A stretch of 64,000 nucleotides of DNA from Planctomycetota bacterium (GTDB lineage Bacteria > Planctomycetota > UBA1135 > GCA-002686595), in the NCBI GenBank assembly GCA_020638835.1, contig JACKHV010000004.1, positions 248,001-312,000 of the forward strand, given 5' to 3'. Positions 26,253-34,915 of this stretch are shown one piece after another. Both the position numbers and the translations under genes were made by a program. Under the pieces are notes generated by a model. The model saw only the letters and a program-made list of their open reading frames with translations, had not been told where the DNA came from and searched no databases. Position 1 is the first letter of the stretch, and each line of letters starts with the position of its first letter.

Positions 26253-27412
26253 GACCGCTCGAGCAACGCGGCGCGCTGCGCGGACCGACGTCGCCGGTCG
26301 ACGGTGTCGATCGCGCGCACGGCGTACTCCTGGGCGGTGTAGACTTGCTTCATCAGCGGACCGCCGTCGCGTCGCTTCGACATGTCGCCGACGGTGAAGA
26401 GCCCGCGCACGTTCGTCTCGGAACTGTGGTCCTCGACGAGCACGTGCTGTTCCTCCCGAGGCTTGTCGCCGCCCTCGAGTTCGGCGCCGAGCTGTCGCGC
26501 CAGGTCGTTGTAGACCTTGAACAGCCCGAGCGCGATCAGGCCGTACCGTGCGTCGACGCGCTTCCCGTCCTCGAGCACGAAGCCGTGCAGCTCGGTCCCC
26601 TTCTTGACCTTCTTCCCCGACTCCTCGGCGCCCTCCGCGACGTCGTAGAGGTCGACGATGCGCGTCGTCTCGACGCGAATGCCGTAGTGCTCGAGCAGCT
26701 TCACGCTGTCCGACTCCGCTCCCAGCTCCGCGCCATTCGTGAGGATCGTGACCTTCGTCCCGTAGCGCTCGTGCAACATCATCGCGAGCTGCGCGGCGCC
26801 CTCGCCGACGCCGATGATCGAGGTGCGCGTGTCGCGCGTCAGGTGCCCTTCGCAGCGGATGCAGTAGAGCAGGCGCTCGTAGTTCGCGTAGGGGTAGATC
26901 CAGCGCGGATCATCGAGCACCTTGCCGCTCTTCAGCTCCTTCTTGATGCTCGGCTGGCGGTCCATGACGCCGGTCGAGAGCACCAGGTTGCGTCCGCGCA
27001 GCACGCGCCCGTCCTCGAGCTTCAGCGTGAACAACTCGCCGTCGCGTCCGGCCTCGACCGCCTTCTCGTCGATCACCTCGACCCACGTCGCGTGTTCGTC
27101 GCGGATGCGCGTCAGCACGTTGTCGCTGATCTCGAGCGTCCCGATGTGCCAATCCTGCTCCGCGAGCTTGGCGCGCGCCGCCTCGAACTCGGGTCCGTCC
27201 AGCGCCTCGTTCACCTTCTCGAGCATCAGATCGGGGTGCACCCCGATCATGTTGTCGATGTTGTAGACGTACAGCCCGCGACTGGCCTTCGCCGTCTTCT
27301 TCGTGCCGCGGATCCAGGCGGTGGAGAGGTTGTACTGGGCCGCGCGCAGGGCCGCGGCACTGCCGCCGATGCCGCCGCCGACGACCAGTACTTCGTAGAT
27401 GGTGTCGCTCAT
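26249..27412 (-). CDS. Thioredoxin-reductase-like flavoprotein
   Basis: The protein has 387 residues from the ATG at 27412. The FAD Rossmann motif is VLVVGGGIGGSAAALRAA; a redox pair Cys184-Ile-Arg-Cys187 lies in YCIRCEGH, at the place of CATC in thioredoxin reductase; the C-terminus has LFTVGDMSKR (FAD-binding GD motif). The second dinucleotide region has GVGEGAAQLA followed by ILTNGAELG, without the HRRxxxR residues that grip NADPH, so the electron donor may not be NADPH. The overlap with the Rieske gene makes that protein a candidate partner. Confidence 0.8.
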   Translation of the reverse strand: MSDTIYEVLVVGGGIGGSAAALRAAQYNLSTAWIRGTKKTAKASRGLYVYNIDNMIGVHPDLMLEKVNEALDGPEFEAARAKLAEQDWHIGTLEISDNVLTRIRDEHATWVEVIDEKAVEAGRDGELFTLKLEDGRVLRGRNLVLSTGVMDRQPSIKKELKSGKVLDDPRWIYPYANYERLLYCIRCEGHLTRDTRTSIIGVGEGAAQLAMMLHERYGTKVTILTNGAELGAESDSVKLLEHYGIRVETTRIVDLYDVAEGAEESGKKVKKGTELHGFVLEDGKRVDARYGLIALGLFKVYNDLARQLGAELEGGDKPREEQHVLVEDHSSETNVRGLFTVGDMSKRRDGGPLMKQVYTAQEYAVRAIDTVDRRRRSAQRAALLERS

Positions 27413-27530
27413 GGCTCGTTCTCGGCCCCCGATCACGGAAGCGCGGAACGAGCGTGACGCGATCGTCGAGAGCCGTCCAGTCCGGAGGGCGATATCGGCG
27501 CCTGGGTGCCCGCGGCGGCGGACGCGGCGA

Positions 27531-28616
27531 TCAGATCGAGTCGAGTCCCCAGAGGAACGGGCGCAGCGGGAGCCGCGGGAACGCGAGGCCCGTGCGCCCT
27601 TCGAGCTGCAGGAGCGCGGTGCGGTCCGCGCGCGGTGCGAGTAGGAAGGTCAGCAACTCGGCGTCGCTCGCCGCGGCGGTTCCGGCGGGACCACAGAGCA
27701 TCCAGCACTCGCCGTGACGCGTGGTGCCGAAGCTCTGCGGCGTCTCGCACGCGCGACGCAGGGCGGTGAGCGCCAGGTCGGGGCGCAACAAGCGCCCCAA
27801 CGCGAGGATGCCCGGGGCCGACGGAATGCCCGCTTCGCGCAAGCGCCCCGGCAACGAGCGTGCGTCGGCGTCCGCCGTCTCGAGCGGCGCCATCACGAAG
27901 AGCGTCTCGATCGACTGCCGCTCGTCGAAGTTCGCGGCGATGCAGGCGAGCAGTGCTTCGGTCTCGCCGCCCCACTCGTGCACGACGGCGCTGAGGTCGC
28001 CGCCGCGTCCGAGGCAGGTGTACGCGTCGACACCGCGCGGTCCGCCGTGCACGAGCACGCGCATGCCCGGGCCGGCGAGCAGCTCCGCGGTCTCGCGGCG
28101 ACTGCGCAGCGCGCGACGTTCGTGTTGTCGGTACAGTCGGTGGATCGCCGCCGCATCCGTCGCGCGCGCCGGACGCACGGAGCGCGGCGTCGGTAGGTAA
28201 GGACGCAGCACGCGGTCGAGCATGAAGTCCTCTTCCGCGCCGACGCGCGTGTAACCGCGCGCCGTGTAGAAGGCCTCGTCGTCCGCCCAGAGCAAGCTGG
28301 CGAGACAACCGCGCGCGGCGAGTTCGCTCTCCGCGCGCTCCAGTACGCGCGTCGCAAGGCCGCGGCCGCGCTGCGCTTCCGCCGTGGCGACCGATCCGAT
28401 CAGTCCGAGTCGCGCCGAGCCCTCGGGGCAGCGCAGGTCGCGCACCAGGATGGCGCAGGCCGAGTCCGTGCGACCGTCCTCGTTCCAGCTGACGACGCGA
28501 CCGCGCGCGCGATCGCCGAAGACGGTCGGGTACTCGTGCTCGAAGCCCGGCTTGCCGCGCAGGACTTCGGACATCAGCTCGCGCACAGCAGGCGCTGCTC
28601 GACCGACCTCGAGCAT
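27531..28616 (-). CDS. Double-GNAT-domain acetyltransferase (Eis-like layout)
   Basis: The protein has 361 residues. The first GNAT domain carries the acetyl-CoA loop VATAEAQRGRGLATRVL (Q/R-x-x-G-x-G/A) and SLLWADDEAFYTARGYTRVG; the second half repeats a weaker GNAT pattern, as in Eis-type enzymes. Its ATG overlaps the stop of the last flagellar-operon gene by one base (TGATG), so it is co-translated with it. The substrate is unknown; acetylation of a flagellar or regulatory protein is possible but is inference. 118 bases separate its end from the next gene. Confidence 0.75.
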   Translation of the reverse strand: MLEVGRAAPAVRELMSEVLRGKPGFEHEYPTVFGDRARGRVVSWNEDGRTDSACAILVRDLRCPEGSARLGLIGSVATAEAQRGRGLATRVLERAESELAARGCLASLLWADDEAFYTARGYTRVGAEEDFMLDRVLRPYLPTPRSVRPARATDAAAIHRLYRQHERRALRSRRETAELLAGPGMRVLVHGGPRGVDAYTCLGRGGDLSAVVHEWGGETEALLACIAANFDERQSIETLFVMAPLETADADARSLPGRLREAGIPSAPGILALGRLLRPDLALTALRRACETPQSFGTTRHGECWMLCGPAGTAAASDAELLTFLLAPRADRTALLQLEGRTGLAFPRLPLRPFLWGLDSI

Positions 28617-28933
28617 CAGACGCCTCGCGTGCCGTCGGCCGTCGCGTCCGCGTCCTGCGGGTTCTGCACCGACTCGCGGTACGCCTCGAGTAGCTGGTCG
28701 CCGAGCGACAGCGCGTCCTGCAAGCTCGAGTGCGCGCGGTCCACGGCACTGGCCAGGTCGAGCGCCTCGAGCTTGCCCTCGCTCGCTCCCTGCAGCTCGC
28801 GCGCTTGGTCCTGCAGGCGGTCGAGAAGCGCCTTGAAGGCGGCGCCGCCCGTCGCTTCGCTCGCCGGACGCTGCTGGCTACCCGGCCCTTGGATCGGACC
28901 GACGCCGTTCGTGTTCTGGATCTTGTCGACCAT
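28616..28933 (-). CDS. Small flagellar-operon protein with FliE-like C-terminus
   Basis: The protein has 105 residues. A Gln/Ser-rich, probably disordered N-terminus (DKIQNTNGVGPIQGPGSQQ) precedes an amphipathic helical part (AFKALLDRLQDQARELQ; LEALDLASAVDRAHSSL) ending in SLGDQLLEAYRESVQNP. That ending resembles the LVDAYREVMRM end of FliE, but the rest does not, so I do not name it. It lies 32 bases after flgL. It could be an export chaperone or an exported junction component. Confidence 0.6.
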   Translation of the reverse strand: MVDKIQNTNGVGPIQGPGSQQRPASEATGGAAFKALLDRLQDQARELQGASEGKLEALDLASAVDRAHSSLQDALSLGDQLLEAYRESVQNPQDADATADGTRGV

Positions 28934-28965
28934 GGCGTTTCTCTGGGAAGGCTCCGCGTGTGCGA

Positions 28966-30399
28966 TCAGCGGAGGAAGTTGAGCAGGCTGTTCTGGAGCA
29001 AGCGCGAGCCGGTCATCTGCGCGAGTTGCAGCGTCTGTTCCGCGCGCGACAGCTCGAGCGCGACGGTCGCGAGGTCCGCGTCCTCGATCTGCGAGAGCAC
29101 GCCTTGGAGGCTGACGTCCATCGCGCCGAGACGTTCGGCGGAGTCGTTCAACCGCTCCGTGCGCGCGCCGAGCGTTCCGAGCGCGCTCAGCGCGTTCTCC
29201 TGGTTGCGCTCCAGCTCGCCGAGGCGGTCCGTCATGCGCGCGAGGAAGTCCGCGGAGCCCAGCGAGGAGCTGTTCTTGAGGTCGGATGCGGCGCCGAGCA
29301 GCGCGTCGAAGATGTTCACGCCGCCCTGGAAGCCGAGCAGTTCGGTGCCCGCGCGGTTCACGTTCGTCGTGTCGAGGTGCACGACGGTCCCCGACTCGGA
29401 GTCGACGAGCTCGAGGTCCGTCTCGGTGAAGGCGAGCGGCGTGAAGTTCACGCCGTCGAGCGACACCGAGCCGGCGCCGCTGAGCGTCGCGCCGGTGTCG
29501 ACGCCCGTCCAGCCCGTGAAGTCGAGGTGCACTTCGGCCCCGTCGGCGGTCTCGACCACGAAGTCGGCGTAGTCAGCGTCACCGGGCTGCGGGATCGGGA
29601 CCGCCGTACCGTTGCCGAGCGTCACCGTGCCGGCCGTGGCGTCCACGGTCAGCAAGTGGTCCTGCAGGATCGTGTCGTCGTCGCCGCCGTTCGCGAGCGC
29701 GATGCCCGCGCCCGGGGTGCCGACCGTCGCGTCGTGGCGGAAGATCAGGTCGGCGTAGCCGGTGCCCTGATTCGCCGAGGTGCCGAGCGTCGCTCCGGTC
29801 GAACCCGAGAGCTGAGCGCCGGCGTACTCGAACAGGCCGAAGATGTCGGAGCCGGGGACGTTGATGCCGACCTCGGTGCCCGCGCCGATCTGCACGCGCT
29901 GTACTTCGTCGTCGCCGTGGTAGACGACGCGACGGGTGCCGTTCACCGTCTCGAAGGAGAAGGGCGGGTCGTTCGAGAGCGTGCCTCCGAAGAGGTAGCG
30001 CTCGCCGAACTGGCTGTTGGCGACGTCGACGAGCTGGTCGACGAGCTGCTCGATCTGGCCGCTGATGATCCGGCGGTCCGAGTCGTTGAGCGTGCCGCTC
30101 ATGCCTTGCGTGATCAGCGCGCGCGCCTCGGAGAGGATGCCGGAGACGTCCTGCAGGGACGAGCTCGCGGACTCGAGGTACGGCCGGCTACTCTCGATCG
30201 CGTCGCGGTAGTTGCCGATGCGGCTCATCTGCTTGCGCGTCGCGAGGCTCTTGGCCGTTCCGATCACGTCGTCCGACGGGCGCAGGATCCGCTTGCCTGT
30301 CGCGATGCGTTCCTGGCTCAGCGCGAGCTTCGCGAAGTTGAGGCTCAGGCCGGAGTTCACGAGGGCGAACTTCGAAGACTGGGTCGGGCGGAGGTTCAT
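28966..30399 (-). CDS. flgL: Hook-filament junction protein FlgL (HAP3)
   Basis: The protein has 477 residues. The flagellin-like N-terminus (LALSQERIATGKRILRPSDDVIGTAKSLATRKQ) and C-terminus (LQGVLSQIEDADLATVALELSRAEQTLQLAQMTGSRLLQNSLL) are conserved and form the D0/D1 domains. The central 250 residues are Asp/Thr/Gly-rich and variable, exposed on the surface. It is longer than the usual 300-400 residues. It follows flgK by 42 bases. Confidence 0.94.
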   Translation of the reverse strand: MNLRPTQSSKFALVNSGLSLNFAKLALSQERIATGKRILRPSDDVIGTAKSLATRKQMSRIGNYRDAIESSRPYLESASSSLQDVSGILSEARALITQGMSGTLNDSDRRIISGQIEQLVDQLVDVANSQFGERYLFGGTLSNDPPFSFETVNGTRRVVYHGDDEVQRVQIGAGTEVGINVPGSDIFGLFEYAGAQLSGSTGATLGTSANQGTGYADLIFRHDATVGTPGAGIALANGGDDDTILQDHLLTVDATAGTVTLGNGTAVPIPQPGDADYADFVVETADGAEVHLDFTGWTGVDTGATLSGAGSVSLDGVNFTPLAFTETDLELVDSESGTVVHLDTTNVNRAGTELLGFQGGVNIFDALLGAASDLKNSSSLGSADFLARMTDRLGELERNQENALSALGTLGARTERLNDSAERLGAMDVSLQGVLSQIEDADLATVALELSRAEQTLQLAQMTGSRLLQNSLLNFLR

Positions 30400-30441
30400 G
30401 TCAGCGGTGCGTTGGAGTGCGGAACGACGGCGGCAGCGCGA

Positions 30442-32781
30442 TCAGATGATCTGCAGCAAGTCGTTGTGGATGTCGTTGACGACTTGGATGTAGCGGGAGG
30501 CGGCTTGGAAGTTCTGCTCGAACTCGATCATCTTCACGAGCTCCTCGTCAACGTTGACGCCGGACACTTGCTCGCGGCGCAGCTCGAGGTTCTCCATCAG
30601 GTAGCCCTCGACCTCACGCGCGTTCGAGGTCGACGAGACCTTGAAGCCGACGTCTCCGACGAAGTCGTTGTAGAACTCGTTGAAGCTGCTGCCGTCGAGG
30701 CCTTCGAGGCCTTCCGTCTGCATGCGCAGCATGTCGAGCAACACTTGGTTGTCGCCGGAAGCGCCGCTGCCCGAGGCGGCCAGCAGGTTCGGGTCGTTCT
30801 CGAGGTCCGCGCGCACGGCCATCGTCGCGGCGTCCGTGCCGGTGAACAGGCCGTTCAGGCCGAAGGCCACGAGCACGTCGGTCGTGTCAGAGTCGGCGAG
30901 CAGGTCGACGGCGAAGACGTCGCCGTGCGTCGCCGAGAGCGAGCCGAAGTCGAAGCTGACGGAGATGCCGTCCGCGACCTCGAGCTCCGTGCCCGGCGCG
31001 TAGCCTTCACCGACGGAGAGCGTCGTGACGAGCAGGCCGTTCTGGTCGTACACGCCGACTTCCAGGCCCGGCGTCGTACCGATCGTGCCGTCGCCGAGCG
31101 GGACGAAGCTGTACTGGTCGCTGTTCGCGCCGGAGTAGCTGCCGCTGATCGTCGGCGCGACCGAAGTCGTCTGTCCGGTCACCGTCGTGCCCGCCGTCCA
31201 GCCGAGCGCGGCGATGCCGCTGCCGCCGGTCAGGTCGAAGCTCGCCGTCGCGCCGGAGTTGGTGGTCTGCACGACGAGGCGTCCGCCGACGTCGACCGCG
31301 CGCATGCCGTTCGCCTGGAAGTTCGCGTCGGCGTTCAGCACGCTCGCGAGCTCCGCGGCGGTCGCTTGGCTGATCTCCGCGAAGTCGGCGGTCGAGACGC
31401 TCACCGAGAACGCGCCGAGCGGTCCCGTGAAGTCGAAGGTGTCGCCGTTCGAAAGCGCGAAGGGACCGGCGCCTTGCGAGCCGAGCGAAGCCGCGCCGCC
31501 GCCGAAGCTGCCGTACTCGTCCGGCGTCGAGTCGAGGCGCGTGCCGAAGTCGAACTTCACGCCGGCGTTCGAGTTCAGCTGCAGCTTGCCGGAGCCGTTC
31601 AGGCTCGCGTTCATGCCGGGGATCTCGTTGAGGCGGTCGATGAACTGTCCGACCGTTGTCGACGAAGAGTCGATGTCGACGCGCTGCGTATTCGTGGCGC
31701 CCGTGTTGTCGTTCGTGATGTTCACGTACAGCGACCCGGTCGTGACGTCGAACGGCAGGCCGGCGCGCGAGAGCAGCTCGTCGCGCAGCTCGCCGTCGAG
31801 ATCCTGGTCGAGAACCGCGTGCTCGGCGGTCAATTGCGTGAAGCCGCCGCTTGCCGGGACGCCGGTCGAGTGCACGCGGTTCATCTCGAGGATGAAGTTG
31901 CGCGCGAAGTGGTCGAGGTTCTGCTGCAGGCCGGGGATGTAGCCCTGCGAGAGGCTCTCGAGGCCCGACACCGCGCCTCGCGCGACGTTCAGCGGGATGG
32001 TGCTGCCCTCGATGTTCAGCGTCACGCCGCCGGTCTGGTCGACCTTGCTCTTCAGCTCGTACGCGCGAGTCTCGCCGACGAGCATGCGGCCGCCGACGGT
32101 GACGCGCACGATGCCGTTCGAACCCTCGGTGTAGCCGATGTCGACGTGTTGCGCGAGCTGTTGCAGGGCCTGCTGACGCTGGTCGCGCAGGTCGTTCGCG
32201 GGCATGCCCGCCGCTTCGATCTCGGAGATCTGGCCGTTCAGGTCGACGAGGTCCTGCGCGATCAGGTTGGCCTGGCCGATGTTGTACTTGACCTGGTTCG
32301 CGGTGTCGCTCTGCAGCGTCGAGAGCCCGGTGGCGAGTTGGTTGAACTGCGACGCCAAGCTGCCCGCGCTCTGCACCATGCCCGTACGCAGCACGAGCTC
32401 GGAGGGCGAGCTCGAGAACTCGGAGATGCTGCTGAAGAAGCTGTCGAGTCCCGCGGACAGGCCGAGGCCGCCCGGTTCGCCGAGCAGCGCTTCGATGCTG
32501 CCCATCACGTCGAGCTGCGAGTCGAGTCGCGCGAGCGCGGACGACTGACTGACGAGACGCGTCTGCAGGAGGTTGTCGACCGTGCGGTTCACGATGTCGG
32601 CGTGGACGCCGGATCCGATCGACAGCCCGCGGAGGTTCAACGCGCCGTTCGCGCTGATACCGAGGTTCTGGCGCGAGTAGCCGGGCGTGTTCGCGTTCGC
32701 GACGTTGTGACCGACGATGTCCAGCGCGGACTGCGACGTCAGCAGGGCTTGGAGCCCGATGTTGAGACCGATACTTGCCAT
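30442..32781 (-). CDS. flgK: Hook-filament junction protein FlgK (HAP1)
   Basis: The protein has 779 residues, long for FlgK. The N-terminus (LQALLTSQSALDIVGHNVANANTPGYSRQN) has the rod/hook/HAP motif; the FlgK-specific region DVFFSSISE is seen as LDSFFSSISEFSSSPSELVLR; the C-terminus (VNVDEELVKMIEFEQNFQAASRYIQVVNDIHNDLL) is the D0 helix. The enlarged middle region is Gly/Thr/Ser-rich. It forms the first junction layer on the hook. Four bases separate it from the FlgN-like gene. Confidence 0.95.
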   Translation of the reverse strand: MASIGLNIGLQALLTSQSALDIVGHNVANANTPGYSRQNLGISANGALNLRGLSIGSGVHADIVNRTVDNLLQTRLVSQSSALARLDSQLDVMGSIEALLGEPGGLGLSAGLDSFFSSISEFSSSPSELVLRTGMVQSAGSLASQFNQLATGLSTLQSDTANQVKYNIGQANLIAQDLVDLNGQISEIEAAGMPANDLRDQRQQALQQLAQHVDIGYTEGSNGIVRVTVGGRMLVGETRAYELKSKVDQTGGVTLNIEGSTIPLNVARGAVSGLESLSQGYIPGLQQNLDHFARNFILEMNRVHSTGVPASGGFTQLTAEHAVLDQDLDGELRDELLSRAGLPFDVTTGSLYVNITNDNTGATNTQRVDIDSSSTTVGQFIDRLNEIPGMNASLNGSGKLQLNSNAGVKFDFGTRLDSTPDEYGSFGGGAASLGSQGAGPFALSNGDTFDFTGPLGAFSVSVSTADFAEISQATAAELASVLNADANFQANGMRAVDVGGRLVVQTTNSGATASFDLTGGSGIAALGWTAGTTVTGQTTSVAPTISGSYSGANSDQYSFVPLGDGTIGTTPGLEVGVYDQNGLLVTTLSVGEGYAPGTELEVADGISVSFDFGSLSATHGDVFAVDLLADSDTTDVLVAFGLNGLFTGTDAATMAVRADLENDPNLLAASGSGASGDNQVLLDMLRMQTEGLEGLDGSSFNEFYNDFVGDVGFKVSSTSNAREVEGYLMENLELRREQVSGVNVDEELVKMIEFEQNFQAASRYIQVVNDIHNDLLQII

Positions 32782-32785
32782 CGTC

Positions 32786-33259
32786 CTATGCTTCCGCGTC
32801 GATGAGAGTGCCCGCGCCGTTCAGCACGGCGCCTTTCTCGTCCTCGAGCACGCACTCGATCACGTCGCGGATGACGCGGCGGTGCATGCCGATCAGGGAT
32901 CCGAGCAGGCGGTTCTTGTGGATGACGGCCGCCGTGATCGAGCGCAGCTCGTCACGCAGCGGCGCGATGTGGGCGGCGGCGGCTCCGCCGCGCTCGACGA
33001 TGCTGCCGAGCGTCAGCAGGTCGGCCGAGACGCTCCACTCGCGCGCGAGCTCGTCGAGCAGACGCGCGCGGCGTCGCGCACGATCCGTGTTCGTCGACAT
33101 CTCGCGCTCGAGCTTGCGAACGGCTTCCGCGGTGGCGCGCGGGTCGTTGTTCCGGACGCCTTGCTCCTGCTCCTCGAGCAGACGCAGCGTGCGGCGGCGC
33201 GCGGACACTTCGTCCTGCACGTAACCGCCGAGCTGGTTCAGGGTGCGCGCGAGGTTCAT
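32786..33259 (-). CDS. flgN: FlgN-type export chaperone
   Basis: The protein has 157 residues and is all helical, beginning NLARTLNQLGGYVQDEVSARRRTLRLLEEQEQGVRNN and continuing LEREMSTNTDRARRRARLLDELAREW, a FlgN/PF05130-like pattern. FlgN keeps FlgK and FlgL soluble and guides them to the export gate. It lies immediately before flgK and overlaps flgJ by four bases (ATGA), which chose the start at 33259. Confidence 0.8.
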   Translation of the reverse strand: MNLARTLNQLGGYVQDEVSARRRTLRLLEEQEQGVRNNDPRATAEAVRKLEREMSTNTDRARRRARLLDELAREWSVSADLLTLGSIVERGGAAAAHIAPLRDELRSITAAVIHKNRLLGSLIGMHRRVIRDVIECVLEDEKGAVLNGAGTLIDAEA

Positions 33260-33597
33260 CGGGCCGCGCCGCCTTCCTCGCTCGTGTGCTCGAGCCCGAC
33301 TTTCACCATGCCGGCGATGTCGAGGTCCCAGCCGGACGACAGCGAGCGACCGATGTGCTCGTCGAGCCAACCGTCCATGATGTCGCTGCCCGGACCCTGG
33401 CCGAAGAAGCCCTCCGGCAGGGACTTGCGCAGCTCCTTCACGAGCATCGTGCCGAGCAGCGCGGAGAACTCCTCCGCCACCTTCGTCTTCTCGCCGGAGT
33501 CGGCCTCCGCGCGCTCGAGGCGAGCGGCGAGCTCCTTGGCGCGGCCGAGCGACTGGTCGCCCTGCGTCGAGCTGATGTTGAGCGAGAGCCCTTCCAT
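33256..33597 (-). CDS. flgJ: Rod-binding protein FlgJ, short form without muramidase
   Basis: The protein has 113 residues, corresponding to the rod-binding domain alone: KTKVAEEFSALLGTMLVKELRKSLPEGFFGQGPGSDIMDGWLDEHIGRSL, with the conserved F-x-x-x-L-x(3)-L-x-K-x(2)-R and the GxxDxxxxxxDxxI pattern. The C-terminal peptidoglycan hydrolase of enterobacterial FlgJ is absent, so another enzyme must open the wall. Start ATG overlaps the flgI stop (TGATG). Confidence 0.88.
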   Translation of the reverse strand: MEGLSLNISSTQGDQSLGRAKELAARLERAEADSGEKTKVAEEFSALLGTMLVKELRKSLPEGFFGQGPGSDIMDGWLDEHIGRSLSSGWDLDIAGMVKVGLEHTSEEGGAAR

Positions 33598-34889
33598 CAC
33601 ATCCTCCGGATGTCGGCGATCAGCAGGCCGCCCTGCGACATGGCTTGTAGGATCGTGATCATGTCGCGCGGCGTCGTGCCGAGCACGTTGAGCACCTCGA
33701 CGACTTCCTGGAGCGTCGCGGCGCCGGGGTTCAGCACGAGGCCGTTGTTCTCTTCCTCGACGCTGAGCTGCGTGCGGTCGTTCGTCTGCGTCTGACCCTG
33801 CGAGAGCGCGCCGGGCTGGCTCGTCTCGGGCGTCTCCGCGACGGTGACCGTCAGGTTGCCGGACGTGATCGCGCCGGGGCGCAGGCGCACGTCGCCTCCC
33901 ATCACGATCACGCCGGAGCGCTCGTTGACGATCACGCGCGCCAGGTTGTCGGTCTCGACCTCCTGGCTGGTGATGTTGTTCAGGAAGGCGATGTAGTCGG
34001 GCTCGCGCACGAAGTCGGGCACGTGGATCTTGACGGTCTTCCCGTCGCCGGTGACCTCCGCGATCGGCTGCTCGGACGGGACCTTGCTGTTGATCGCCTC
34101 GGCGATGTTCACGACGTTCCCGAAGGTGTCGTGCGCGACCTTGATGTCGAGGTAGATGTAGCCGTGCTCGCTGACGACGGTCGTCGGGATCTCGCGCTGT
34201 ACGGTTCCGCCGCTCGGCAGCGTGCCGACGGTGACGTGGTTCTTCGTCGCGGTCGCGCTCTTGCCGCCGGCCTGGAAGCCGCCGACCGTGATCGAGCCGG
34301 ACGCCGTCGCGTAGACGTACTGGCCGGTGATGTCGGTGAGTTCCGTCATCGCGAGCGTGCCGCCGTAGAGGCTGCCGGCGTCGCCGATCGTCGAGACGCG
34401 CACGTCGATCTGTTGACCGGGCTTGCAACCGGCCGGGATGCTGGCCTCGACGCGCACGACGGCGATGTTCTTCGACGAGAGCGCCTGCACCGGCAGGTTG
34501 ATGTTCCGCGTGAGCAGCAGGTTCTGGAGCAGCTGCTTGGCGGCTTCGCCCGAGTCGCCGGTGCCGGCAAGGCCCGTGACGAGGCCGATGCCCATCACGT
34601 GGTTCAGCTCGGTGCCGCGCACGGTGACGAGGCTTTTGATCGGCGACGCGTTCACCGACAGCGGCGCCTTGCCGACGAGCGGTTGGAAGCGCGGCGTGCG
34701 CGTCACTTCGGCGGACGACTTGCCCTTCGGTTGTTCGGGAGCTTCGATACCGGGGAAGTAGCCGGGGACCGGGACCGGCACCGGGAGGGCCGGCTGGTCG
34801 GCCGTGGTCGGCGCTTCGGGCTGCGGCTCGGTCGCGGGCGCTTCCTGCGCGAAGAGCGGGAGCAGGGCGAGGAGGATGGTGTGGAACAT
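33597..34889 (-). CDS. flgI: Flagellar P-ring protein FlgI
   Basis: The protein has 430 residues. A signal peptide (FHTILLALLPLFAQ) is followed by an unusual Pro/Glu-rich stretch (about 18-60) and then the conserved FlgI body: GIGLVTGLAGTGDSGEAAKQLLQNLL, NIAVVRVEASIPAGCKPGQQIDVRVSTIGDAGSL and the C-terminal LQEVVEVLNVLGTTPRDMITILQAM. Presence of a P-ring shows that the rod passes through a peptidoglycan layer. It follows flgH by 26 bases. Confidence 0.96.
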   Translation of the reverse strand: MFHTILLALLPLFAQEAPATEPQPEAPTTADQPALPVPVPVPGYFPGIEAPEQPKGKSSAEVTRTPRFQPLVGKAPLSVNASPIKSLVTVRGTELNHVMGIGLVTGLAGTGDSGEAAKQLLQNLLLTRNINLPVQALSSKNIAVVRVEASIPAGCKPGQQIDVRVSTIGDAGSLYGGTLAMTELTDITGQYVYATASGSITVGGFQAGGKSATATKNHVTVGTLPSGGTVQREIPTTVVSEHGYIYLDIKVAHDTFGNVVNIAEAINSKVPSEQPIAEVTGDGKTVKIHVPDFVREPDYIAFLNNITSQEVETDNLARVIVNERSGVIVMGGDVRLRPGAITSGNLTVTVAETPETSQPGALSQGQTQTNDRTQLSVEEENNGLVLNPGAATLQEVVEVLNVLGTTPRDMITILQAMSQGGLLIADIRRM

Positions 34890-34915
34890 CGTCGGTTCTC
34901 TCTCGTGTCCGCGGA

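Noticed and set aside
28960..32805. A 1281-codon open frame on the plus strand across flgL and flgK
   Set aside because: It is a mirror of the minus-strand flagellar genes caused by high third-position GC; its translation is Arg/Glu/Val/Ala/His-rich without domains. Similar long antisense frames (1055-2614, 3006-4625, 5400-7304, 42222-45230, 53398-56055, 59096-60703) were dropped for the same reason.
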